Below, one piece after another: positions 37,546-48,859 of a DNA stretch of 64,000 nt. The stretch lies in assembly GCA_007570785.1 (NCBI GenBank), contig ML660201.1:47420949-47484948 (forward strand). Direction: 5' to 3'. The notes below the pieces were generated by a model. That model was given only the letters and a program-made list of their open reading frames with translations. It did no database searches and had not been told where the DNA came from. Position numbers and translations under genes: made by a program. The stretch comes from Antilocapra americana. Its lineage: Eukaryota > Chordata > Mammalia > Artiodactyla > Antilocapridae. How positions within the stretch are numbered: the first letter of the stretch is position 1; the number at the start of each line of letters is the position of its first letter.

Positions 37546-38595
37546 TAGTAAAAAGAATCAGCTAAAAAATACACAGAACTGATAGATTTAATTACACGTT
37601 AAGATTTTTTTAACTTGTAGGACTCAGAGGGGCCTCTTTTAATATTTTCTGCTCCTCCTTGCTCTGTACTCCGATCACACTGGCCTCCTTACTTTCCTGT
37701 CTTGGGGTCTCAGCACTGGTGGTTTCCCTGTCCAGAAGTCTCCCACCACACCCACATATATACCTTCCTTACCTCTTTCAAGCTTCTGCTCACACCCAGT
37801 TCCTGCTCACACAAGTTCCTCACACAAGTTCTGCTCACACAGAAGCCTACCCTGACCGCCCAACTCTGCCTCTATACCCCGGCACTCTGGATCCCTCTTA
37901 CTCTGCTCTACTTACATATTTGTACATATTATACTTAGTATAATATCCCCCCTCCCTCATGATCCAGGTCAATCATAGGTTGGTCATATCTACAATTTTT
38001 GTTGCAGAGGAAGGATGAATGGCTGGCTGGATGGCTGGGTGGAATGAAGGACAACCTAATGTAGTATGTGGCATATATGGCACTTCAAGTCAACAAGAAA
38101 ACAATGTCTCTTTGATAACTGGTGGGCCCAAACTACAAACTACATGGCAGTTCAGCATATATTAAAACTGCAAACGTGGCTTCTAAAACCATTAAAATCT
38201 TCTTCACCTTGGTAGAAAAGAAAACGCGAGTACCAGCAGGCATTTGGTTGTAACAGATGCATCCTCCTGCCATCTCAAGTTCTCGAGTCACCATCAAGTC
38301 CTTAGTTTTCTCTCTACAGCACAACCCATCCCAGGAAGGCTCCTGGTGGCTACAGAAAAGGGGCTGAAAAAGCCATACTGCAGGAACCTCCAACAGAAAC
38401 ATTAAATGTGGTAGATACAGACCCCTCAGACAAGACAGGGTAAGAACGCCCTCCAGACACATCAGCTCCTCTAGGAAGTGTCCCCAAGAGCCCAGGAAGG
38501 CTCTGTCTAATGCAGAAATATCCCTTCTTTCAGGGCAGCGCTATCCAAGAGCAATATAGGAGCTACAGTGCCAACCACATATGTAATTTAAAATT
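37546..38595. other. Intergenic or former intron, unassigned
   Basis: A minus-strand frame of 109 codons at 38133-38462 and two overlapping plus frames at 37659-37943 have no recognisable domain. No KRAB-box residues were seen here. Confidence 0.35.
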
Positions 38596-38599
38596 TCCT

Positions 38600-39395
38600 G
38601 GACATCCCTGGTGGTCCCAGGGGTAAGACTCCCTGCTTCCACTGCAGGGTACATGGGTTCCTGCCCTCGTCGGGGAACTAAGATCCCGGACTTACGCATG
38701 CCACACGGCACCACCAGGGGAAAAAAAAATCCACAGCAGCCATCTCAAATAGTTTTTTAAAAGCTGAAACTAATTTTATGGGCTTCTCTGGTAGCTCAGA
38801 CTATAAAGAATGCCTGCAATGCAGGAGAGCCGGGTTCGATCCCTGGGTTTGGAAGATCCCCTGAAGAATGGAATGACAACCCACTCCAGTATTCTTGCCT
38901 GGAGAAATTCCATGGACAGAGAAGCCTGGGGAACTATAGTTCATGGGGTCCCTAAGAGTCGGAAGACACTGAGTGACCAACTTCACTTCTTCAACCCAAC
39001 ATATCTAAGATATTATCATTTCAACACATATGCAAAGTTAAAAGGTTATCAATAGTTTAGATTCTCCCCCCCCCCGTTATCTCTTTGATATCAGATGTGT
39101 TTTGCACACCTACAGCACATTTCAAAAGACGTTAAAAAGACGGTTAAAACGAAATGTAGTCTCAGCAAAATAACTTTGTGTCGGGAGCTTTCCCGGTGGC
39201 TCAGCTGCAAAGAACCTGCCTCCAATGCAGGAGTCACAGGTTTGACCCCCGAGTAGGGAAGATTCCCTGGAGAAGGAAATGGTAACCCATTCCAGTACTC
39301 TTGCTGGGAGATCTCATGGAGAGAGGAGCCTTATGGGGTACAGTCCATGGGGTCGCAAAAGTCGGACGCGACTTAGCGACTGAACAACAACCTTG
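38600..39395 (+). mobile_element. Three plus-strand SINEs
   Basis: An ART2A-type fragment at 38603-38730, and Bov-tA copies at about 38780-38990 and 39186-39390. The last two show GGGTTCGATCCCTGGG / GTTTGACCCCCGAG tRNA B-box-like motifs and end in GAGTCGG or AGTCGGACGCGACT. Confidence 0.8.
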
Positions 39396-39479
39396 TGTCT
39401 GATGAAAAACATGTTCTAGACTTCATTATTCAGTTAGATGTTAATTAACAGGACGTAAGAATGTAGTTCTTCGGTAGCA

Positions 39480-40060
39480 CTCGCCACAATTCAAGCGCTC
39501 GATTTTCGCCGGCAGCAGGAGTGGACAGTTCAGACAGGACCGGACAGTTCAGACAGGACCCCCGCGGCGGAAGGCGAGGCCGGGGACTCTAGGGAGGTAG
39601 CTATAAACCACAAGAAGAGGGTACTGGACAACGAGGGAGGGAACGCCGCCCCACCCATAAGGAAGGCAAGCAGTTGGGAGGGGTGGTCGCGTCCCCAGCG
39701 GGCATCGCCACAACTCCTTAGGAAAGCCGCCCCGGGACACCCAGGCCCACGCCAGGCCTGCGCCCGGGGACGGGGTGCAGGGGCGGTCGCTCTCTCCCTG
39801 CCCTAGCACTTGGCCAGCCGGTCCACCTCACCGTCCGCGGGCAAGCCCAAGAACTGCTCCCGCGAGGGCCACATCTGCTACCGGCTGGGAGACGCGGCAA
39901 CAGAAAACCTCGCGACAAGCGGCTAAAAGACAGCGCAGCCCTCCCCTAGCGACTAACAACGCAAAGCCAAGGAAGTGCGTCTGCAGGAAGTGCGTCACGG
40001 CGCAGCGCGCAGCCTGCCGGGAAGCGTAGTCTGCGGCCAGAATGAGACTGTAGTGGAACG
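39480..40060 (-). promoter_or_regulatory. ZNF589: CpG island, ancestral ZNF589 promoter
   Basis: CpG-dense block with GGAAGTGCGTC/GAAGTGCGTCACG repeats (CRE/ETS-like) just upstream of the minus-strand ZNF589 exon 1. CpGs are still abundant. This suggests the island stays unmethylated in the germ line, which is inference, although the downstream coding sequence is destroyed. Confidence 0.65.
39832..39874 (-). pseudogene. ZNF589: ZNF589 first coding exon (intact-looking)
   Basis: The minus strand encodes MWPSREQFLGLPAD followed by a canonical donor (G|GTGAGG), matching the length and start of the human ZNF589 first coding exon. It sits within the CpG island, about 7 kb upstream of the finger-exon relic. 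The start codon and splice site survive, but the locus is a pseudogene because the terminal exon is broken. Confidence 0.75.
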
Positions 40061-40114
40061 GATGAAGACTGTCCTAGGGCGTTGACCTGCTTAGTTCTCC
40101 TCTAGCACGTTTTT

Positions 40115-41190
40115 TGTTTTTACCACCAGTGTGGATCACAATAAACTGTGGAAAATTCTGAAAAAGATGGGAATACCAGACCACCTGACCTGCCTCTTGA
40201 GAAACCTGTATGCAGGTCAGGAAGCAACAGTTAGAACTGGACATGGAAAAACAGACTGGTTCTAAATAGGGAAAGAGTACGTCAAGGCTGTATATTCTCA
40301 CCCTACTTATTTAACTTATATGCAGGGTGCATCATAAGAAATGCTGGAATGGAGGAAGCGCAAGCTGGAATCAAGATTGCTGGGAGAAATATCAATAACC
40401 TCAGATATGCAAATGACACCACCCTTATGGCAGAAAGTGACGAGGAACTAAAAAGCCTCTTGCTGAAAGTGGAAGAGGAGAGTGAAACAGGTGGCTTATA
40501 GCTTAACATTAAGAAAACTAAGATCATGGCATCTGGTCCCATCACTTCATGGGAAATAGATGGAAATACAGTGGAAACAGTGACAGACTTTATTTTGGGG
40601 GCTCCAAAATCACTGCAGATGGTGATTGCAGCCATGAAATTAAAAGACACTTATTCCTTGGAAGGAAAGTTATGACCAACCTAGATAGGATATTAAAAAG
40701 CAGAGACATTACTTTGCCAACAAAGGTCCATCTAGTAAAGGCTATGGTTTTTCCAGTAGTCATGTATGGATGTGAGAGTTGGACTGTGAAGAAAGCTGAG
40801 CGCCAAAGAACTGATGCTTTTGAACTGTGGTGTTGGAGAAGACTCTTGAGAGTCCCTTGGACTGCAAGGAGATCCAACCAGTCCATCCTAAAGGAGATCA
40901 GTCCTGGGTGTTCACTGGAAGGACTGACATTGAAGCTGAAACTCCAATACTTTGGCCACCTCATGCGAAGAGTTGACTCATTGGAAAAGACCCTGATGCT
41001 GGGAAGGATTGGGGGCAGGAGGAGAAGGGGACGACAAAGCACAAGATGGCTGGATGGCATAACCGACTCGATGGGCATGAGTTTGGGTAATCTCTGGGAG
41101 TTGGTGATGGACAGGGAGGCCTGGCGTGCTGCGATTCATGGGGTCACAAAGAGTCGGACATGACTGAACGACTGAACTGAACTGAACCCA
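40115..41190 (+). mobile_element. BovB (RTE) LINE, 5'-truncated, near-intact C-terminal frame
   Basis: Starts in the reverse-transcriptase domain (GTGGATCACAATAAACTGTG; frame NLYAGQEATVRTGH). A long plus frame at 40549-41163 (204 codons) covers the ORF2 C-terminus. It ends with CTGAACTGAACTGAAC at about 41175-41190. Frameshifts and stops occur before 40549. Confidence 0.92.
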
Positions 41191-41439
41191 TAAGCAAAAC
41201 ATAGTGTTGTTTCCACGCTTTTAAACATTATATAAGTAGCCTTATAATATATTTACTAGCTCGTTTTGCACAGGTTTTTTTATGATACACGATAATCCAT
41301 TTATTTCTGTTCACTGCTGTTTGGTATCTATTGACGAAACAGACCAATACTCCAATTGAATATTATTATATATGTCTCCTTGCACACCCATGGAGAGTTA
41401 TCCAAGTAGTGGCTCACAAACTGTTTGCTGTAATAATCC

Positions 41440-41720
41440 TTTCACATTCTTTAAATATCTTTTTCCAGTTTCATTTGAGATATAAATGACATACAGCCCT
41501 ATAAATTTTAGGTGTACAGCATAACAAATTGACTTACCTACATTGTGAAATGAGTACCACAGTAAGTTTCCTTAATATCCATCATCTCATAGAGATACAA
41601 AAAAACCAAATGAGGTCTTCTCCTTGTAATGAGAATACTTAGGCTCTACTCTCTTAACAACATTCAAATATAACATACATCCATATTAATTATGGTTGTC
41701 ATAACATCCCTGTACCCACA
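41440..41720. repeat. Old L1-like fragment at the edge of the cathelicidin array
   Basis: AT-rich sequence (GAGATATAAATGACATACAG ... CATCATCTCATAGAG) of an ancient interspersed type. The duplicated cathelicidin 3' flank starts only after about 41750, so this marks the end of the duplicated array. Confidence 0.4.
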
Positions 41721-41957
41721 TACCCTCCTGAAAGGAGGACTGCCTCACCCATCCAGGAGTTAATAGGCGTGATCTCTGTCTGTCTATCTCTCTCACACAC
41801 ACACATACACTCAAGAGGACTCTCAGAGTTAAGGACCTGATCCTGGTAAGACTGAGAAGGAAGAGAAGTGAATTTGAATGTTGAGGAAGTTGTTTTCAGA
41901 AGAATTTATTTTTCGGAATCCAGAAGTCTGAGCCAGGATAACCTGATCCTTAGGACT

Positions 41958-43835
41958 TCATCCCGTGAAGATATCTTTGATACTCTGACCAATTCTCTTT
42001 ACTTTTCGGAGGACTTTCCGCCCACCTCTCTGGAGTGAGTCCCACAGCCGGCCGAATATCCCCACACTCTGAATCTGTGAACCAGGAGGAAATAGTTGCT
42101 TTGGGGGATTGGCTCAGCATTAAAACCAGACCCCTTGCCACTTGAACACTCCGATTCCCAGGCCACATCAGGAAACTTGGAGCCCCAGTTTACCTCCCAT
42201 ATGATGTTTGGAGCCTGTGGTTAAATCGCCACACCACAGACAGATAAGCAAACCAAGGTCCCTTAGGTGACAGGGGGCTTCCCAGGGTCACAATCCCATC
42301 CCAACAAAGCTGGAAGGGAACCAGGGTTGAGAGCTCATGACTCGAGTCAATGCCTCTCAAACTTCAGCATTGACAGAAACCCCTGGAGGCTTTGTGAAAA
42401 TACAAAAGGCTGCCCCATCATCCAGAAGTCTGATACAAGAGGTCTGAGTGGGGCTGAGAATCTGCCTCTATGTCAGTTCCCACTTGGGGACCCCAGTAGG
42501 GAACCACCAATCTAAGGGATGCAGAGTCAGGACTGGAGACCTGGGGCTCGGGGGAAGGAGGAGCCTGGATAGGAGGACCTTTCTCTGCCCTGGATGGGGC
42601 AGCAGATCATTGGTCCAAAGGATGTTCCACAACCCACACCTCAAGCAGTCCTTGCAGTACAGAAGGGGTCACTCACCTCATTACAGGTGATGTCGAAGTC
42701 ACCCCTGATGTGATACAGGATGACTGTCCCCACACACTGTTTCACCAGCTGGAAAAGAAGGCTTGAAGTCAAACTAGAAACCCCAGGGACTATCTCCCTA
42801 ACACACCCAACCTCACCCCAGGGACTACAATTCTTTCCCAGAAGCCCCCTGTTCAGCTCCCTGAGAAGCATTCTCCAGCTCCTTCAGCCACCAGCTCACC
42901 CCATTCTCCTTGAAGTCACACTGCTCCAGGGACTGTAGGCTCCTCTTGGGGCACACGGTCTCCTTCACCCTGAAGCTCACAGGCTTTCGAGCTCCCTGAT
43001 CCTCCACCTGGTCAAAGATCAAAGTGGGGAGACTGGACTTGGGCTCATGCTTTCTTCTCTGATCTGTCTCCCTGCCCCCCAACCTAGACGGAAGCCTCTT
43101 CAGCCCCCTGTGTGTCTGGCCCTGGGCTTGGTGCTGGGAGCACAGAGGAGGAGACAGAGCCTGTCCCTGGCTTCACGGTAACACAGAGAGCAGGAGCAGA
43201 CCTCACACCAGTGCTGAAGGCAGTGCCTCCCCTCAGAGTGGCTGAGGGAGGTCAAGGCCACCTGCAGGGAGAGCCCTTGTTACTGGAACCTCCAGGCTGA
43301 CAGAGCTCTCCCTGACAGGGAGACACCGAGGTTCGGGGGGACTTTCGAAGAGAAGTTATATCACAGAACCAGTGACCCCCTCTATCCTGGAGCTCCCAGA
43401 GGTCCAAGGGAGCCAGGTGTGCAGGGAGCCTGATCCCGTAGAAGAGATGCTAAGGCAGGAAGCCTGGTGCTGGGAGGGGACCTAGGTCTGGGAAGGTTTC
43501 CTAGAAGAGGTGGGAACCCATGTAGAGGAAGAACTGTTCTTCCTGACGGGAGGTGCAGCCTGAGTGAAGGGGGCAACAGTGTGGCCAAGGATGTCAGGAG
43601 ACAGATCCCCTTCCCGGACCCCTCCCCAACTCACGTCCTGCTCGGGAGGCGGGTCTAGCTCCAGCAGGCGGTAGAGATTAGCCTCTGAGGACCGCTCATT
43701 GAGCTGATCCACAGCACGCAGCACGGCCTCCCTGTAGCTGAGGGCCTGGGCGCTGGCCGAGGGCAGCACTAGTCCGAGCAGCAGTAGCCACAGTGACCAC
43801 CGTCCCAGGGAGAGGCTGGGCCTCTGGGTCTCCAT
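41958..43835 (-). CDS. CATHL7: Cathelicidin, CATHL7/BMAP-34-like antimicrobial peptide precursor
   Basis: Four minus-strand exons: 43635-43835, 42900-43007 (108 nt), 42677-42748 (72 nt) and 41958-42074, all phase 0, giving 165 residues. A signal peptide (1-29, ending PSASA) precedes the cathelin prodomain, which has Cys at 86, 97, 108 and 125. The elastase-type site QSV precedes a 34-residue peptide that starts [16 protein letters not shown] and ends [12 protein letters not shown]. It is strongly basic (nine K/R, two D) and its spacing fits an amphipathic helix. It is the same type as bovine BMAP-34 and sheep/goat MAP34, but differs at many positions. Such precursors are stored in neutrophil granules and cut on release to a membrane-active antimicrobial. 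A TATA-like ATAAAA lies at 43875-43880 and an AATAAA poly(A) signal at 41905-41910. No break is seen. Confidence 0.92.
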
Positions 43836-43874
43836 GGTCCCCAAACTGCCTCCTCCCAGCCCTAGGAACCCTCC

Positions 43875-43880
43875 TTTTAT
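43875..43880 (-). promoter_or_regulatory. CATHL7: TATA-like box of the CATHL7-like gene
   Basis: ATAAAA on the minus strand, 40 nt before the ATG, conserved in position in all four paralogues. Confidence 0.75.
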
Positions 43881-44334
43881 GCTCAGCATGAGCCCCGATG
43901 CAAAGGCTCAACCAGGAGTCTTCCTGACCCGCCCCATCCCTGCCCTCCTCCCAGGGTGTGAGCTGGACTTGCCTCGGCCCCTGCTGTTGCTCCATGGGAT
44001 TGTTGGGCAGTGGGCAGGGAGGCCCCTGTGCAAGGTGAAGAAATGGTTTCTCCATCTCCCTGACAATATCTTGGCCTCTGCTGTGGTCCATAGGAAGTGT
44101 CACAGGCAGGCTTGCTCAAGAGGACTGAGTACTCAGGAAACAGAGGGGCCAGGCACTGTCTACATCTCCTCGGCTTCCCCTCTATGGCCTCAGGATTCAG
44201 GGTAAAGAAGTGTATTGCGCACTCAACCTTCAGCTCTCAGTACTGCCTAGAACCCAATAGGGAGTCATTTAATGATGTTTGACAGTACTGTTTTTTTTTG
44301 GGGGGGGTTGTTTGTTTGTTTGGGTTTTTAAAAA

Positions 44335-44605
44335 TATTTATTTATTTATTCTTGGCTGTGCTCAGTCTTCATTGCCGCATGTGGTCTTTCTCTAGTTGTG
44401 CCAAGCAGGGGCTACTCTCTAGTTTGATGCGTGGGCTTCTCACTGCAGTGGCTTCTCTTGTTGAGAAGCACAGGCTCAGTGATGGCAGCGCCTGGGCTAG
44501 TTGCCCTGTGTAATATGGGATCTTCCTGAACCAGGGATTGAACCTGTGTCCCTTGCATTGCAAGGAAGATTCTTAACCACTGGACCACCAGGGAAGCCCC
44601 GTTTG
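44335..44605 (-). mobile_element. tRNA-derived ruminant SINE (ART2A type)
   Basis: Reverse-oriented. TATTTATTTATTTATTCTTG tail and terminal ACCACCAGGGAAGCCCC. It is absent from the paralogous position upstream of CATHL1 (near 48830-48860), so it inserted after the duplication. Confidence 0.85.
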
Positions 44606-44609
44606 ACAG

Positions 44610-46890
44610 TGCTATTCACAACTGAAGACTTATATACACAGCTAGTCCCTAGGCAGACACAAAGCCCACACCATCTTTTTCTCTGTGCCCAGGCTTCAGA
44701 CAGTGAGTTCCATTTCTCCCCTCTCCTGGATTTCTCTTCATTCCTTTTCTCAGCCTAATAATGTCTTGTCCTCAGACCCCACTAAACATGGCTTATTGTC
44801 CTGGCCCCTCCCCAGTAGAGCCTGAGGAAGTGTTATCTACACCATCTCCAAGGTTCTTTGCTGGCTTACACTCAAGCCCATCAGGCTGACTAGCTCTCCC
44901 TAGATCCAGAGGCCACACTCAAACCTTGTCTTATCTCCAGAGGTTCTGGGGACCCTCTATCCTCCTGAAATTGCCCCTGACCAATTCTCCCTTGCTGTGG
45001 CCTCCTGGGTCCCCTCCTCCCTGGGGGCTCCTGCTGACTCTCCCCGAAGGACTCTCCTCTTCGGAGGCAGGGCTGGCTCAGGTGCATCCGGGCTGCTTCT
45101 CCTCCCAGTCCTCACATGTCCCTGGGGACGGCCCTTCTCAAGACACCAGTGCCCATCACACACATACTGGACTATGCCCCTGGGTTCAAGACTCCCGTGA
45201 ACACCCTGGTTGTGTGCACTGGGCTGTTGGCTGGGTGCTGCCGCAGGAGCCTTGAGCTGGAAGCCTGGGAGCCCCACCTGCTCCTTCTTCCTCCTAAGGA
45301 CACTCCCCTGACCTCCCACCACCCCTGACCTGGGCCTACTCCTGTCTTCGCTCCTCTCAGTGAAGCCACAACCTGTAGACTCCACCTTACCCGAAAGCCA
45401 GGTTCTGCCTGACCATGTCCACCCTCCATGCTATTTTCTAGGACATACCACCCATCTGACCATGTCACCTCCTGCCTCCCGAGCCCACACCACCCCGACC
45501 TGGCATCGGGGCCTAAATGGTTGCTGTTCTTAGTTGTCATCACCCAACACTTTTGGGCCTCGATTGTCAGGCGGCCCTGTCCACCCTAACCCCCCAGGCC
45601 CTTCAGAGCCTCCAGCATGTCTCCCATCTCTGCCCCTGATCCCTCTGCTTGCCCGGCTCTTCCTCCTCGGGAAGCCTTCTGGGATCTGCAGGCACAGAGG
45701 CACCTTCTCCTGTTCTCTAACACAGTCTTCAGGACATTCCTTCTAATCTGACCCAAAAGTGACTCCGTGTCCAGTCGAGTCACCAAGCAGAGTAGCCAAC
45801 GCTGGGGTGTGGAGGGAGTGCAACTAGAAGAGATAATAAGCCAAAATGTTAGAGGGGCCCAGAGGCCGTGAGGCAAATTCTAATCCAGTTTCCCTTGGGA
45901 TGGCCACGTGACTGCAGGCCGGGATAACTCTGGCCTCTGTGGGCCTCTGGGACACGGGACAAGTGTCTGGAGCAGCACAGAAGATGGCAGCTGCATGGAT
46001 GGTGGTGGTTAGACACTCAGCCTTGGAGAAGGAAGGAGAGGTGGGGTTCCGTGCAACCTGGTTTCATTATCCAGCTTTCACCCTGGAGTGTGGTCAAGTG
46101 GCCTCTCCATCAGGCTGTATCCTTTTCCCACATCAAAGGCGGAAAGGGCCATGATTACAATAGAACATAATTAGCAACACACGTGGTGACTGGTGTCTGG
46201 TGACCCTGAAATCCTCTCTGTGCTTTCCTGCTCTGGGCCTTTCCCTCTTACACTCTTCAGACTGAAGTCCTCCTCCCCCATCCTTCCCTGATCCTTAGGA
46301 GAGTACCACTTCCAGGTTCTCAGGCTGCACTTCCTGTGATGCGAAGGGTGAACCTTCCATGCCTCCAGCATCCGGCTTTCCTGGTGCAGTCCTCACAGCC
46401 TGTCAGAACTGAGGTCTCTTCAGGAAAGCCATCACAGTCCTCACCCCAGGGTGTTTACCCCCGCCTGCCCACCTGGTCCTTGAGAAACCCTCCCGCACCT
46501 TTTCCCCAGCAAACTCTGGTTTGATCCCTGATCCTGCGCCGCCGCCTCCTCTGCCCCTCCCAGCCAGCGTCCTGGCCATGAGACTCCTGGGCATTGTGCC
46601 TGCAGGCTCAGCCCTGAGACTCAACGGTGCTCTCTGAGCGCTTCACAAGGTGGGAAGCCTGGCCCCTTGGGCACTGTCAGCTCCACATGAGCAGGAGCTG
46701 CATTCCCACCAGCACTGCACACTCAGGTCTCCTTAGGTCCTACTGGGTGTTGGAGGAGGAGGGCAGGGGCGGGTGAGGGGCTCGGGAGGGACCCGAGGAT
46801 GGAGACACAGTCCTGGAGCTCCTGGGGCTGCTGCCTCCCGCGTTCCTTCCTGGAAGGAACAGGGGCCTCCCGCTTCTCTGTGTTCACAGG
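44610..46890. repeat. Segmental-duplication unit, flank between CATHL7-like and CATHL1
   Basis: Blocks here are repeated in the next units. About 44640-44770 matches about 48860-49000, 45040-45320 matches 49270-49540, and 45590-46150 matches 49750-50320 and 55140-55720. The CATHL1 3' flank at 46640-46890 matches 52920-53170 and 59990-60230. No exon was recognised. The GC-rich open frames in both directions are not conserved between copies as proteins. Confidence 0.75.
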
Positions 46891-46898
46891 AGTGATCT

Positions 46899-46916
46899 CA
46901 CACACACACACACACA

Positions 46917-46950
<34 letters not shown>

Positions 46951-46955
46951 ACACA
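46899..46955. repeat. (CA)n(CT)n(CA)n microsatellite downstream of CATHL1
   Basis: Compound dinucleotide run. Related CA-rich tracts occur in the 3' flanks of the CATHL7-like gene (41795-41812) and the CATHL4-like gene (53202-53228). Confidence 0.9.
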
Positions 46956-47128
46956 TGGAATAGTTAAAGATTCTTTCCTGATAAGTGTGCAGAGAGGAGA
47001 CACGGAAACTGAGGCCTGGAGGAGATTCATAGCACAAGGATTTATTTTTCAGATCTAGTAGCCTGAGGCAGAGCAAGAAAACCCATAGGACTCTTTCCAG
47101 GCTTATGACAGAAATCATCAAGAGCTGA

Positions 47129-48439
47129 TTATCTGCATATCCTTATCACTACGATGCGACATAATCGGGCTGCTTGTGGAGGGGCCCAGGGTTGCTTTGT
47201 AATCCTGATGCTCTGGTGCTGTGAAACAGAAGAGAAAACAGGTTACTTGCGGGTACTGCATCACCACCAACCCAAGATCCCTGCCTGCCTGGCCCATCCT
47301 TTTCCAGGGTCACACTGGGCTCCTCGGGGCACAAGTTCACCTCTGGCTGTGATATTTGGAGCATGAGGTTGAATCCCCACACTCACAGATAGATGAGGAA
47401 GCTGAGGGAAGACAAGGGCTTCCCAGAGTCAAAAGCCCATCCCAGCAAAGCTGGAAGGGAGCAGGAGTTGAGGGCTCATCAGTCTCAAAACTTGAGCACG
47501 GACAGAATCCCTGGAAGTCTTGGGAAAAGACAAATGCCAGACCGTGCCCCAGAGTCCAATTCAGGTGGTTTGAATGAGGCTTAGAATCTGCCTTTCTGAC
47601 AAGTTCTCTGGGTGGGGACCCCAGTAGAAAAGCACTGCTCCAAGCGACACAGAGACAGGACTGGAGACCTGGGTCTCGGGGGTGGAGGGGGCAGGGTAAG
47701 AGGGCCTTTCTCTGCCCTGGATGGGGCAGCGGGTCACTGGTCCAAAGGAAGCTCCACATCCCACCCCCACAGCAGTTCCCACAGCACAGAAGGGGCCACT
47801 TACATTATTACAGGTGATGTCGAAGTGACCCCTGACCTCGTCCAGGGTGACTGTCCCTTCACACCGTTTCAGCAGCTGGAAGGGGAGGCTCAAGGTCAAA
47901 GTGGAACCCACCCCCAGGCCATAGCCCCCAGCCTTACACCAGGAGCTGGGAATCTTGCTCAAAGCACCCTGTTCAGCGATCTGGGAAGAAGCCTCCTGTG
48001 CCCCCGAACCCCAGGCTCACCCCATTCTCCTTGAAGTCACACTGCTCTGGGAGCTGCTGGGCGGTCCTGGAGCACACGGTCTCCTTCACCCTGAAGCTCA
48101 CCCGCTTCGGGCTGTCCGGGTCTTCATCCTGGTCAAGGATCAGAGTGGGGAGAATGGGCTCAGCCTCAGGCCTCCTTCTCTGATCTGTGTCCCTGCTCCC
48201 CCACCTAGAGGGTCCCTTTCCCAGCCCCTTCCCCGACTCACATTCTGAGGAGTCTGGTCCAGCTCGAGAAGACGGTAAATATTAGGTTCTGAGGATTGCG
48301 CATTGAGCTGATCCACAGCACGCAGCACGGCCTCCCTGTAGCTGAGGGCCTGGGCGCTGGCCGAGGGCAGCAGTAGTCCCAGCAGCAGTAGCCACAGTGA
48401 CCACCGTCCCAGGGAGAGGCTGGCCCTCTGGGTCTCCAT
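47129..48439 (-). CDS. CATHL1: CATHL1, cyclic dodecapeptide (bactenecin) precursor
   Basis: Minus-strand exons: 48242-48439, 48021-48128 (108 nt), 47804-47875 (72 nt) and 47129-47218, all phase 0, giving 155 residues, the known CATHL1 precursor length. Signal peptide 1-29; cathelin prodomain with Cys 85, 96, 107 and 124; then the CATHL1-specific spacer [17 protein letters not shown]; then the 12-residue peptide [12 protein letters not shown]. The two Cys close one disulfide and give a beta-hairpin. The cattle peptide is known as [12 protein letters not shown], so this copy has Ile for Val at position 10; the sheep form differs much more. It is a neutrophil granule antimicrobial released by elastase cleavage. 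A TATA-like box lies at 48478-48483 and an AATAAA at 47041-47046. Intact. Confidence 0.96.
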
Positions 48440-48477
48440 GTCCCCAGTCTGCCTCCTCCCAGCATGAGGGACCCTCC

Positions 48478-48483
48478 TTTTAT
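48478..48483 (-). promoter_or_regulatory. CATHL1: TATA-like box of CATHL1
   Basis: ATAAAA on the minus strand about 40 nt before the ATG, in sequence nearly identical to the paralogues. Confidence 0.75.
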
Positions 48484-48859
48484 GCTCAGCCTGGGCCTGA
48501 TGCAAAGGCTCAACCTGACCCGCCCCATCCCTGCCCTAGCCCCTGCTGTTGCTTCATGGAATTTCTGGGCAGTGGGTAGGGAGGATCCTGTGTAAGGTGA
48601 AGAAATGGTTTCTCCATCTCCCTACAATGTCTTGGCCTCTCCTGGGATCCATGGGAAGTGTCACAGGCAGGGTTGCTCAAAGGGGTTGAGTCCTCCGGAG
48701 AGGGAGGGGCCAGGCACTGTCTACATCCCCTCTGACTGCACACCTTGGTCTCCTCAGGATTCGGGGTGAAGGAGCGTATTCAGCAGTCTGCAACTCTTGG
48801 CACTGCCTTGAACCCAGTAGAGAGTCACTTAACATTTGGTGAGGTCATGATAGTACCAC

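Noticed and set aside
33100..39800. Search for the KRAB-box exons of ZNF589 on the minus strand
   Set aside because: No stretch with KRAB-A residues and splice borders was recognised by eye; not reported as a feature, though a diverged exon could have been missed.
40549..41163. A 204-codon open frame that could look like a gene
   Set aside because: It is the C-terminal part of BovB ORF2, with the CTGAACTGAACTGAA 3' repeat following and a truncated, frameshifted start.
43696..44205. Long overlapping frames on both strands over the CATHL7-like exon 1 and promoter
   Set aside because: Shadows of the GC-rich exon 1 and its promoter. Only the frame starting METQ has the signal peptide and a spliceable cathelin domain.
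44926..45876. GC-rich frames of 100-140 codons between the first two cathelicidins
   Set aside because: The paralogous block at 49100-49950 does not keep the same frames, so they are chance.
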